NCBI GenBank assembly: GCA_017468425.1
Contig: JAFUIO010000010.1
Span: 51,476 to 115,475 of the forward strand
Direction of reading: 5' to 3'
Length of the DNA stretch: 64,000 bases
Origin: Clostridia bacterium
Lineage (GTDB): Bacteria > Bacillota > Clostridia > Oscillospirales > Acutalibacteraceae
A program made the translations under genes and the position numbers. Within the stretch, counting starts at the first letter, position 1, and every line of letters begins with the position of its first letter. Below, in pieces: positions 50,119-58,404 of the stretch. The notes under the pieces are model-generated. The model saw only the letters and a program-made list of their open reading frames with translations. It did not search any database and was not told where the DNA came from.

Positions 50119-53014
50119 AGGTAACAGCCAACAAAGAGAAAGATTTTCGGGTGCAGTTCAGGGTGCAGGTGTAGCTGCAGGTAAAAGACGTTGTATGGGT
50201 TGTATGAAGTTATATAATATAAATAACTCATTCTGCCCTTATTGCGGTTTTGCAGCTGATTCCGGTGCAGAAAAACATACACACCTTTATCCCGGAACAC
50301 TTCTGCTGGGAAGATATGTGGTAGGTAAAGTAATCGGCTGTGGCGGATTCGGTACAACTTATCTTGCCTGGGATAATATTCTGCAGAAAGAAAGAGCAAT
50401 TAAGGAATATCTTCCCAGCGACCTTTCTACCCGTGCAGAGGGACAGACAAGGATCACTGTTTTTACAGGAGAAAAAACGAGACAGTTTGCAGACGGCCTT
50501 GCAAAATTTATAGATGAAGCAAAAAAACTTGCACAATTTAACAGCGAAGAAGGTATTGTTAAGGTTTATGACAGCTTTGAAGAAAACAATACCGCATACA
50601 TTGTTATGGAATACCTTGACGGTGAAACGCTTTCGCAATATCTTGCACGGGTAGGAAGAATTCCCGTTCAGCAGGCGATTAACATTCTTTTTCCTGTTAT
50701 GGAATCTCTGGACAGAGTACATTCATACGGAATAATTCACAGAGATATTGCTCCTGATAATATTTTTCTTACTAAAGACGGCCAGGTAAAACTTATCGAC
50801 TTCGGTGCCGCACGTATTGAAACGTCAAGCTACAGCAGAAGTCTTACCGTTATTGTAAAACCGGGCTATTCAGCAGAGGAACAGTACAGAAGCCGTGGTG
50901 AACAGGGCAGACATTCTGATGTTTATTCGTTGGGTGCAACACTTTATAAAATGGTAACAGGTGTTACGCCTCCCGATGCACTTCAGAGAAGGGCTCATAT
51001 TGAAAATAAAAATAAGGACCTGTTGGAACCTGTTTCAAAGTATATAAAAGATATAACTGCAAATCAGGAAACTGCTATCTACAATGCTATGAATGTCCGT
51101 ATAGAGGACAGAACAGCAACGGTAGGCGGTTTTGCAGATGAACTTACAACAAAAGAAAAGGTAAAAAGAAAAAAAGGTACTATAAAGAAGGTAGATTTAT
51201 ACCGTTGGCCTTTGTGGGCAAAAATAGCAGTACCGGCTTTGCTGACTGTTATTGTTGTTTGCGGTGCACTGTTCGGCACAGGCGTACTTAGTTTTCCGGG
51301 CTCAGGTGTGCCTGCAGGTAAGGTAAGCGTGCCTGATGTTGTGACATGCAGCCTTCTTGATGCAATAAAAATAACAGAAAAAAACAAACTTGATATTGGT
51401 GTTGAATATAAGATAGAAAGTGAGAAGTACGACGAGAATACAGTTGTTTTCCAGGAACCTGAAGCAGGTGAAATTGTAGATAAAGGCACAAAAATACTTG
51501 TAACTATCTGCACCGGTAAAGGTAAAGATGTTGTGCCTGATGTGGTGAACTATGACGGAAATACAGCGAAGAAAAAGCTTGAAAGAGCAGGATACAAAGT
51601 CAGAATAAAATCAGGCGAAAGTAGTTCAGCAGCACCCGGTGTGGTTATAAATCAGTCAGTAAAAGCAGGAACAGAGCTTGAGAGAGGTACTGAAGTTGTG
51701 CTTACCGTCAATGGCAGTTCAGGCGTTTCAGGCGTAGGCGGAGACGTTGTTGTACCGGGAATTACGGGCATGTCTTTTGATGCTGCGAGCAGTATGCTTG
51801 CAGAAAAAGGTATTTATCTTGCTATAAATGAAACTGTTTATGACAGTGCTTACAGCAAAAATCAGATAGTAAAGCAGTCTCCCGCAGAAGGACAAATTAT
51901 AAAACAGGGAGAAACAGTAAGTGTAACAGTAAATGCATACACAGAAACGGTATACACGCCTAATGTTGTTTACAGGAGTATGTCTGACGCAGTCTGGCTG
52001 CTTCAATCAAGAGGATTTACTGTTGATATCAAATATGTGAATAAAAATTCAATAGCGGAAAATACAGTTCTCGCTCAGAATATTCCATGCGGTACGCATG
52101 TGCCTGTGGGTACGCTGATAACTATTGCAGTTTCAAAAACAAGAAAGGCAGAAGTTCCTGATGTTGTGAATATGTATTATGAAACTGCTATTGAAGAAAT
52201 TACAAGCAGAGGAATTTCATGTGAAGCTTATTATAAGCACAGTTCTACTGTTGAAAAAGACAGAATCATAAGCCAGTCCGTAGAACCGGGCACTGCAATA
52301 AAGGCCGGAACATTTATAAAAATTTATATCAGCTCAGGTCCCGAATATGTTCAGCCCGAAGTTCAGCGTCTGCCGAAACCGCAGACCAAGCAGGAAATTG
52401 TGAACTTCTATAATGATGCGGTAAATAAAGTTAAGGAAGACGCAGTTTCTATTGACAGAAACTATTCGAAAGTAGTAACAAACGGTTCAATGAAAATACC
52501 GACTGCGATTTTTGAAGTTGCAGAAAATAATCTTGGCGGAGCAGAAGCCTTTATTAAAAAACAGATAGAAGAAAACAGCCTCGGTATGGCTACTTACAAA
52601 GGTATGCAGATTGATGCAAACTTCCCGATTTCAGGTGAAGATTTTGCAAGCAGACTGACGGTAAACGATGTATCTTCTGCAACCTGCACAGAATCAGGAG
52701 CATATTACATAATTAAAATTACAACATATCCGGATGAAAAAACGATGAATGTTGATAAAGAGCTTAGCCATAATGCCAAAGCTTTTGACCTTGTATTGCC
52801 GGAAGATATAAACAGAGCCGTGCCCGAAGAAATAAAAGAAATGTTGGGAGAGGCATCTGTGGAATATCCTGCAGGTACAATAACAGTTTCTGTCAATGCA
52901 ATTACAGGTGAAGTTTTTGAAATTCTGTATGATTCAAAATGGTTGGTTAATTTCGATAATGCAGGAGTAACACTTCCCTTCGGAACAAAAACAGGTTATC
53001 GTATTCATTGGTAA
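50108..53014 (+). CDS. Transmembrane Ser/Thr kinase with five PASTA domains and a FYN-type C-terminal domain
   Basis: The ATG at 50108 follows CAGGTGAT and overlaps the end of the first kinase gene; 968 residues. Zinc ribbon at about 29-46 (CMGC ... CPYC); kinase about 70-340 with GCGGFG, Lys99 in AIKEYLP, HRDIAPDN at 211-218, DFGAAR from 231; membrane helix about 370-395; five PASTA domains from about 406 to 744 (each beginning V-P-D-V-V or similar); and a C-terminal domain from about 760 starting KQEIVNFYNDAVNKV. PASTA domains bind muropeptides in PknB/Stk kinases. The terminal domain recurs in the lipoprotein at 9871. Confidence 0.9.
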   Translation: MNYEGNSQQRERFSGAVQGAGVAAGKRRCMGCMKLYNINNSFCPYCGFAADSGAEKHTHLYPGTLLLGRYVVGKVIGCGGFGTTYLAWDNILQKERAIKEYLPSDLSTRAEGQTRITVFTGEKTRQFADGLAKFIDEAKKLAQFNSEEGIVKVYDSFEENNTAYIVMEYLDGETLSQYLARVGRIPVQQAINILFPVMESLDRVHSYGIIHRDIAPDNIFLTKDGQVKLIDFGAARIETSSYSRSLTVIVKPGYSAEEQYRSRGEQGRHSDVYSLGATLYKMVTGVTPPDALQRRAHIENKNKDLLEPVSKYIKDITANQETAIYNAMNVRIEDRTATVGGFADELTTKEKVKRKKGTIKKVDLYRWPLWAKIAVPALLTVIVVCGALFGTGVLSFPGSGVPAGKVSVPDVVTCSLLDAIKITEKNKLDIGVEYKIESEKYDENTVVFQEPEAGEIVDKGTKILVTICTGKGKDVVPDVVNYDGNTAKKKLERAGYKVRIKSGESSSAAPGVVINQSVKAGTELERGTEVVLTVNGSSGVSGVGGDVVVPGITGMSFDAASSMLAEKGIYLAINETVYDSAYSKNQIVKQSPAEGQIIKQGETVSVTVNAYTETVYTPNVVYRSMSDAVWLLQSRGFTVDIKYVNKNSIAENTVLAQNIPCGTHVPVGTLITIAVSKTRKAEVPDVVNMYYETAIEEITSRGISCEAYYKHSSTVEKDRIISQSVEPGTAIKAGTFIKIYISSGPEYVQPEVQRLPKPQTKQEIVNFYNDAVNKVKEDAVSIDRNYSKVVTNGSMKIPTAIFEVAENNLGGAEAFIKKQIEENSLGMATYKGMQIDANFPISGEDFASRLTVNDVSSATCTESGAYYIIKITTYPDEKTMNVDKELSHNAKAFDLVLPEDINRAVPEEIKEMLGEASVEYPAGTITVSVNAITGEVFEILYDSKWLVNFDNAGVTLPFGTKTGYRIHW

Positions 53015-53041
53015 TTGATTTATATTTCAGGAGAGATAAAA

Positions 53042-54373
53042 ATGTTTTGCAGACAATGCGGAAAAGAACTGAAAGATGACTCAGCTTTTTGCCCTTATTG
53101 CGGGATAAAAAGAAAAGAGGAAAAACAGCAAAAAAGCAAAGAAAAAAACATGAGAAAAAGAGTTATTGTTGTTATAGCTGTGCTTCTTGTTGCAGCAATT
53201 ATTCTTTCAATTCTTTTCATCAGACATAATATGCAACTTGAGGAAATGACACAAGCTGAAGAAAAGCTTACTCAGCTTCTCAAAGAAAGCACAGATAAAC
53301 CCATTGTAGAATTTGTTTATGAAGACTATGATGCTGACGGTACGTATGAAGCGTATGCTGTTGCCGGTAAAACTGCCGGCGCGGCAGACGGTGAAAAGAC
53401 AGAATACTACGAAGCAGATGTTTTCTTCGTGAATGATTCCGGTGCACAGATTATTCAGGAAAGTGTCAGCGGCAAATTGAATGGTGTGCTTGATTCAAAC
53501 GGTAAAATATATATCTCTCTTGAAAATATAACAGAAGATAAAACTGAAAGTTATTCTTATATTTACACTGTTGAAGAAAGCAACCCTGTTGAGTCTGAAA
53601 CCTCGGGTAAATATCACGAAGTGCATCAGGAAGACGGAAAAATTCTTGCAAAAGAAGATATTAATGCGGACTTTGTTGAGATCGAAATTTCAGATAAGGT
53701 TAATGAAATCAAAAATCCTGATAACAACGAAGAACAAAAAGAAAAAATTCATGCTGAATATCAGACTCTGATGAGAGATTTTTATAATGATCCGCAAAAA
53801 TATCTGAAGCTTAATAATCCTTCGGATATTTCAATAGAAAATGATACCTTTGCAATAGCAGATGTAAATGAAGACGGAATTGATGAATTGATACTTTCTT
53901 CGACAAGTGGTATTGTAGGTGAGTGGAAAACAATAATATGGTCATACGATACACAAAAAGAATCTGTGTATGAATATAATGTCGTATACCCTTATGAAGT
54001 AGAGTTTTATGAAAACAATATAATGTTAAGCAAATATGGTTATAATCGTACAAATGGAGATATGTATCCATTTGAAATATATGAATTCAATAAAGCTGAA
54101 AATAAATATGTCGTGATATTTTTAGTATATAATTCAGTGAAAGAATATTGTGAAGCGATGAACGAAGATTTTCCTGAAGAATACGATAAGGATAATGATG
54201 GAGTTGTGTATTGCTTTTCAAAAGTAAATGAGAATTATGAAGTCGAATATGCTGATAACAATGAATACGAAAGAAGAATAGCTGAATACATCTCTGACGA
54301 CAAACGCATCAATATTGAGTATAAAAAGATAACTTCCGGAAACATAGAAAATATTACAAAGTCTCAGTCTTAA
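53042..54373 (+). CDS. Zinc-ribbon membrane protein with large extracellular domain
   Basis: The ATG at 53042 follows AGGAGAG. The 443-residue product has an N-terminal zinc ribbon (CRQCGKEL ... CPYCG), a basic linker, a membrane helix (about 36-56), a coiled-coil-like neck (LEEMTQAEEKLTQLLKES), and a long acidic extracellular region. Two Asp-rich loops, EDYDADGTYEAY and ADVNEDGIDELIL, look like calcium-binding FG-GAP/EF-type loops. It lies in the kinase operon 27 bases after the PASTA kinase gene. I do not recognise the extracellular family. Confidence 0.8.
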   Translation: MFCRQCGKELKDDSAFCPYCGIKRKEEKQQKSKEKNMRKRVIVVIAVLLVAAIILSILFIRHNMQLEEMTQAEEKLTQLLKESTDKPIVEFVYEDYDADGTYEAYAVAGKTAGAADGEKTEYYEADVFFVNDSGAQIIQESVSGKLNGVLDSNGKIYISLENITEDKTESYSYIYTVEESNPVESETSGKYHEVHQEDGKILAKEDINADFVEIEISDKVNEIKNPDNNEEQKEKIHAEYQTLMRDFYNDPQKYLKLNNPSDISIENDTFAIADVNEDGIDELILSSTSGIVGEWKTIIWSYDTQKESVYEYNVVYPYEVEFYENNIMLSKYGYNRTNGDMYPFEIYEFNKAENKYVVIFLVYNSVKEYCEAMNEDFPEEYDKDNDGVVYCFSKVNENYEVEYADNNEYERRIAEYISDDKRINIEYKKITSGNIENITKSQS

Positions 54374-54384
54374 GGAGTACAATT

Positions 54385-54843
54385 ATGAGTAACTACATAA
54401 ACAACCCACAGTTGTTGATTGAAGAAGAAAATCTTAACCGGCTTTACCAGAAGTTGGGAGAAAAAGTTTTTAAAGAAATGCGTGATAAAGATAACAGTGT
54501 TTCTTCTCAGGCTTTTTTTGAAGGGCTTATGAATTCTGCAATGGAATACTGTGTGGAAATTACTGATAAAATAAAACTTATTGAAGCATATAACCGTGAT
54601 CCGGATTCAGATGCCATCGTAAATGATGATTCTGTGATTTCTGCAGGCAAAAAATGTGGAAATTGCGGAAATATCTGCGAAGAGGATTCAGTTTTCTGCG
54701 GTTGCTGCGGATGGTCTTTTAAAGCGGATGATGACAGTGCATCAGATGCAGCAGATGGCGCACTGTTGTTCTGCACTGAGTGCGGTGCTCAGCTGGATGC
54801 AGACAGTATCTTTTGTACTAACTGCGGAAACAGAGTTGAATAA
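54385..54843 (+). CDS. Small soluble protein with two zinc ribbons
   Basis: The 152-residue product has an N-terminal helical part of about 85 residues (LYQKLGEKVFKEMRDK) and two C-terminal zinc ribbons, CGNCGNICEEDSVFCGCCG and CTECGAQLDADSIFCTNCG, separated by an acidic linker. No membrane segment. It may bridge the ribbon-bearing members of the operon. The AAGGAG site lies eight bases before the ATG. Function unknown. Confidence 0.82.
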   Translation: MSNYINNPQLLIEEENLNRLYQKLGEKVFKEMRDKDNSVSSQAFFEGLMNSAMEYCVEITDKIKLIEAYNRDPDSDAIVNDDSVISAGKKCGNCGNICEEDSVFCGCCGWSFKADDDSASDAADGALLFCTECGAQLDADSIFCTNCGNRVE

Positions 54844-54864
54844 TGTTTTAAGGTGGGAATGATT

Positions 54865-55848
54865 ATGCATTGTACAAAATGCGGGCAAAAAATAAAAAAC
54901 TCATCAATTTTCTGTTCTTACTGCGGATCGCAGCAACTTGAAAACCCTGAGGGCGGATTGCCGGATGTAGAGAAGATGATAAAAGAGGCTGAAGTTTATG
55001 ATATTCCGTCAATAGTTTCAGCAGTTTGTGTAGTTATTCTTAATACTATTTCTTTTATGTCTTTCAGAATAACCGACATAGATGAAAATGTTTTTTATAT
55101 AACAGGTTTTCCTGAGTTGATATTTGAAGTGCTTTATTTATGTGTGGTGTTTCTGGCTGCGTTCAGAAAAAGAACTCTGCTTGGAAAAGTTGTGTCCCAG
55201 ATAGCGGCAATGAGCATAACTTCAGTAACAATACACTTCATAGGTTCTTTTGTCCTCAATCTGATAAAGCACTACGATGTGTTCCTGCCTCAATTGGCAG
55301 AGGGCTATATGACAGGCCATGTTGTGACGGGCTTTGTTTTAATACTTGTTTGTATTATTGCTCTTGTAATATGTAATTTTGTTTCATCAAAGAAAGATGT
55401 TACACAAAGAGTAAGGTACACAAACATTTCATATTTTTTCCTGTGTATGTATGCAGGAATACCTTTTTACGAAATAATTTCAGAATCCGTCAGGATGAAC
55501 AGTGAGATTCTTGACAAAGTGGTCGGGGTAAGTGCAACAGATACACTTTTCACTCTCGATGTAGTTTTCTGTTTGTTTTCTTTTATTGTTTTTATGGTAT
55601 TCTTTGTTATAGGCCTTGTTGCAGAAAAAGGTAATACAAAACTTATGTGTGCAATTTCCTCTGCAATAACTTCATTGTATATGGTTGCATATATGTTTAT
55701 TCCGTTGTATAATGACAATATGGTATTAATATCAATAATACCGCGGGTGATGTTTATATGTTTCGTTGTGATGTCGGTGGTTATGATAATTGCAGTATGT
55801 AAAAAGTATTTCTGCAAGAGCAGGCAGAACAGCGGAAATATTATATAA
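54865..55848 (+). CDS. Zinc-ribbon multispan membrane protein
   Basis: The ATG at 54865 lies after AAGGTGGG and gives MHCTKCGQ directly. The 327-residue product has an N-terminal zinc ribbon (CTKCGQKI ... CSYCGS) and then about eight membrane segments with short loops. No transporter signature was recognised. GTG at 54853 and ATG at 54859 are alternative in-frame starts with poorer spacing. It belongs to the kinase operon by orientation and spacing. Confidence 0.8.
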   Translation: MHCTKCGQKIKNSSIFCSYCGSQQLENPEGGLPDVEKMIKEAEVYDIPSIVSAVCVVILNTISFMSFRITDIDENVFYITGFPELIFEVLYLCVVFLAAFRKRTLLGKVVSQIAAMSITSVTIHFIGSFVLNLIKHYDVFLPQLAEGYMTGHVVTGFVLILVCIIALVICNFVSSKKDVTQRVRYTNISYFFLCMYAGIPFYEIISESVRMNSEILDKVVGVSATDTLFTLDVVFCLFSFIVFMVFFVIGLVAEKGNTKLMCAISSAITSLYMVAYMFIPLYNDNMVLISIIPRVMFICFVVMSVVMIIAVCKKYFCKSRQNSGNII

Positions 55849-55889
55849 AAATAAAAGGGTCAGAAAGCCCTGAATAAGGAGAGAATTTT

Positions 55890-56354
55890 ATGGTATGTAA
55901 CAAATGTGGAGCACTGTGTCAGGATAATACAATGTTCTGTACTTCATGCGGAAATCGTCTTGCTGCACAGCAACAGCCCCAGCAGTCTCAGCAGCAAAGC
56001 AATCAGCCGGTTTATCAGCAACCGCAGAACAACTATTACCAGCAGCCGCCTGTGATGAACGGTGGACAGCCCATGCAGTACCAGACGCAGAAAACGGAAC
56101 CGGTAACATCAATCGGCAAATATCTTTTGTGGTGGCTTATCGGTCTTATTCCGTTGATTGGTTTTATTCTGACAATTGTTTTTGCTGTTGATAAATCAGA
56201 TATGAACAGAGCAAACTTTTTCAGGGCACAGCTTATTATTATGGCAATAGGAGTACTTCTTGGTATTCTTTCAGTTTTTCTTGTTTTATCAGCCGGTGTA
56301 GGCATATTGAACGAATTTTATGATGTTTTTGATGCAATCGAATATCTTGTTTAA
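55890..56354 (+). CDS. Zinc-ribbon protein with Gln-rich linker and two to three membrane segments
   Basis: The 154-residue product has an N-terminal zinc ribbon (CNKCGALC ... CTSCGN), a Gln/Pro/Asn/Tyr-rich linker of about 45 residues (QQQPQQSQQQSNQP), and a membrane hairpin with LLWWLIGLIPLIGFIL and a second segment. The membrane part resembles TM2/DUF4870-like small membrane domains. AAGGAG precedes the ATG. It looks like a sibling of the next gene product. Confidence 0.8.
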   Translation: MVCNKCGALCQDNTMFCTSCGNRLAAQQQPQQSQQQSNQPVYQQPQNNYYQQPPVMNGGQPMQYQTQKTEPVTSIGKYLLWWLIGLIPLIGFILTIVFAVDKSDMNRANFFRAQLIIMAIGVLLGILSVFLVLSAGVGILNEFYDVFDAIEYLV

Positions 56355-56405
56355 GTTAACAATGGTGAAAGCCGTGTTATAAATATAAAAAGGAGGTCAA
56401 GAAAA

Positions 56406-56876
56406 ATGAGAATTTGTCCTAATTGTGGCAACAACGTTGATGATGGAGTAGCTTTTTGCAAAAATTGTGGCTGTAATATAATGAATATGGGTGCAGCACC
56501 GCAGCAGCCGATGTATCAGCCTTACCAGGATCCGTACGATCATACTAACGAATTTTCTGCACAGGATGTTTCAGATAATAAAATTTTTGCAATGCTTCCG
56601 TATCTTCTCGGAACAATCGGTATTATTATCTCTCTTCTTGCAATTAATAAATCGGAGTATATCGCATTTCACATCAGACAGAGCCTGAAAATGACTATCG
56701 TGTCTATTCTTCTTTCCATTCTTACTGTTGTTTCAGCTATCACAATTATCGGTCCTTTAGTTTGTCTTATCTGCACAGCAATTCTTTCTGTAATAAGAAT
56801 TATCTGTTTCTTCAGAGTGTGCGCCGGCAAGTCAATGGAACCGCCGATCGTTTGCAAACTCGGTTTCCTGAGATAA
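56406..56876 (+). CDS. Zinc-ribbon protein with DUF4870-like membrane domain
   Basis: The 156-residue product has an N-terminal zinc ribbon (CPNCGNNV ... CKNCGC), a short Pro/Gln/Tyr linker, and three membrane segments with the DUF4870/Tic20-like pattern AMLPYLLGTIGIIISLLA and HIRQSLKMTI. AAAGGAGG precedes the ATG. It is the last gene of the operon and is followed by a strong bidirectional terminator. Confidence 0.82.
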   Translation: MRICPNCGNNVDDGVAFCKNCGCNIMNMGAAPQQPMYQPYQDPYDHTNEFSAQDVSDNKIFAMLPYLLGTIGIIISLLAINKSEYIAFHIRQSLKMTIVSILLSILTVVSAITIIGPLVCLICTAILSVIRIICFFRVCAGKSMEPPIVCKLGFLR

Positions 56877-56892
56877 TTAATGTGATTACATA

Positions 56893-56939
56893 AAATAATG
56901 AGCTGTCTTGCGTTTGCAAAACAGCTCATTATTTTTTTA
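56893..56939. terminator. Bidirectional terminator after the zinc-ribbon/kinase operon
   Basis: AATAATGAGCTGT pairs with ACAGCTCATTATT across a 14-base loop, followed by T-runs; it also serves asnS, whose stop codon is at 56937. Confidence 0.92.
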
Positions 56940-58313
56940 TCTTATTGACCCTACTGTACGAGGATAGAGTATCACATCGCGTATGTTCTGTATTCCGGTA
57001 ACATACATAAGAATTCTTTCAAAGCCCAGACCGAATCCGCTGTGAGGAACGGAACCGTATTTTCTCAGGTCGAGATAGTCAGCATAATCATCAAGATTCA
57101 TATTTCTCTGTTTCATTGCGTCAACAAGTTTGTCATAATCCGCTTCTCGTTCACTGCAGCCGATAATTTCTCCGACTCCGGGAACAAGCAGATCAGTTGC
57201 GGCAACAGTTTTACCGTCAGGATTCTGTTTCATATAGAAAGATTTGATATCTTTCGGATAATTGGTTATGAACACAGGTTTGTTGAATACTTCTTCCGTT
57301 ATATATCTTTCGTGTTCGGTCTGCAGGTCGCATCCCCATTCAACGGGATACTGGAAATCCTTGTCTGCAGATTTGAGAATCTCAATTGCTTTTGTATATT
57401 CAAGGACGGCAAAATCCTGAGTAAGCAGATTTTCAAGCTTTTCAGCAAGACCTTTTTCAAAATGCTGTGCGAAGAATGCGATTTCATCAGGACATTTTTT
57501 TATTGTTTCAGAAACGATATATTTTATCATTTCTTCTGCAATTTCTATGATATCTTCAAGTTCAGCAAAAGCAACTTCAGGTTCTACATGCCAGAATTCA
57601 GCCACGTGACGGGGAGTGTTACTTTTCTCTGCTCTGAAAGAGGGGCCGAAGGTATAGATTTTGCTGAAAGCCATTGCAGCAACCTCGCCCTCAAGCTGTC
57701 CGGAAACACTGAGTCCCGCACGTTTACCGAAAAAGTCGTCAGCATAATATTCTTCGGCTGAGTTATATTTTTTGTTGTAGCCGATTGTTGTTACCTTGAA
57801 CATTTCACCTGCACCTTCGCAGTCACTGCCCGTAATGAGCGGTGTGTGTACATAAACGTAGCCTCTTTCCTGGAAATAGCGGTGTATGGCATCGGCCATA
57901 ACCGAACGCACTCTGAAAATTGCGTTAAATGTGTTTGTTCTTGTTCTTATATGTGGCATTGTGCGGAGAAATTCCAGTGTGTGACGTTTTTTCTGTAGCG
58001 GATAATCAGGGGGACATTTGCCGAGAAGATGGATTTCTTCTGCCTCTATTTCAACTCCGCCCTGACGGGATTCCACAGCTTTACCACATACCCTGACAGA
58101 TGCACCAAGCTTCATTGTTTCCGGGTCAGGGTCAGCAAAGCGACCTTTATCGATAACAATCTGGAGATGTTTCAGCGTGGTACCGTCGTTGATTTCAAGG
58201 AAAGCCATATTCTTTGAATCACGTGCGGTTCGTATCCAACCGCAGACAGTAACATTTCTGCCGAGATAGTTTTCTTTATCTGATGTGATTATTTTTATAT
58301 CGGTGTGTTTCAT
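56937..58313 (-). CDS. asnS: Asparaginyl-tRNA synthetase
   Basis: The ATG at 58313 follows AAAAGGAG and gives 458 residues, the normal length; the longer frame upstream overlaps a terminator and is rejected. Class II features: an OB-fold anticodon domain (VTVCGWIRTARDSKNMAFLE), motif 2 FRAEKSNTPRHVAEFWHVEPE, and motif 3 SGFGLGFERILMYVTG; the HTPLITGSDCEGAGEMF segment is typical of AsnRS and separates it from AspRS. No T-box leader is seen in the 50 bases upstream. Confidence 0.95.
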   Translation of the reverse strand: MKHTDIKIITSDKENYLGRNVTVCGWIRTARDSKNMAFLEINDGTTLKHLQIVIDKGRFADPDPETMKLGASVRVCGKAVESRQGGVEIEAEEIHLLGKCPPDYPLQKKRHTLEFLRTMPHIRTRTNTFNAIFRVRSVMADAIHRYFQERGYVYVHTPLITGSDCEGAGEMFKVTTIGYNKKYNSAEEYYADDFFGKRAGLSVSGQLEGEVAAMAFSKIYTFGPSFRAEKSNTPRHVAEFWHVEPEVAFAELEDIIEIAEEMIKYIVSETIKKCPDEIAFFAQHFEKGLAEKLENLLTQDFAVLEYTKAIEILKSADKDFQYPVEWGCDLQTEHERYITEEVFNKPVFITNYPKDIKSFYMKQNPDGKTVAATDLLVPGVGEIIGCSEREADYDKLVDAMKQRNMNLDDYADYLDLRKYGSVPHSGFGLGFERILMYVTGIQNIRDVILYPRTVGSIR

Positions 58314-58362
58314 CAAAGAACTCCTTTTGGGACATATACTTATATTATTGGTATTAATGTGC

Positions 58363-58394
58363 GAAAAAATAAGCTGCTGTGAAAACAGCAGCTT
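58363..58394 (-). terminator. Terminator of the BMP lipoprotein gene
   Basis: On the minus strand AAGCTGCTGT and ACAGCAGCTT flank a TTTC loop, followed by ATTTTTT. Confidence 0.9.
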
Positions 58395-58404
58395 GAAATG
58401 TTTA

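Noticed and set aside
45785..56876. A type VII secretion locus
   Set aside because: No EssC/FtsK-type ATPase, WXG100 proteins, YukD or EsaA-like genes are found among the kinase and phosphatase genes.
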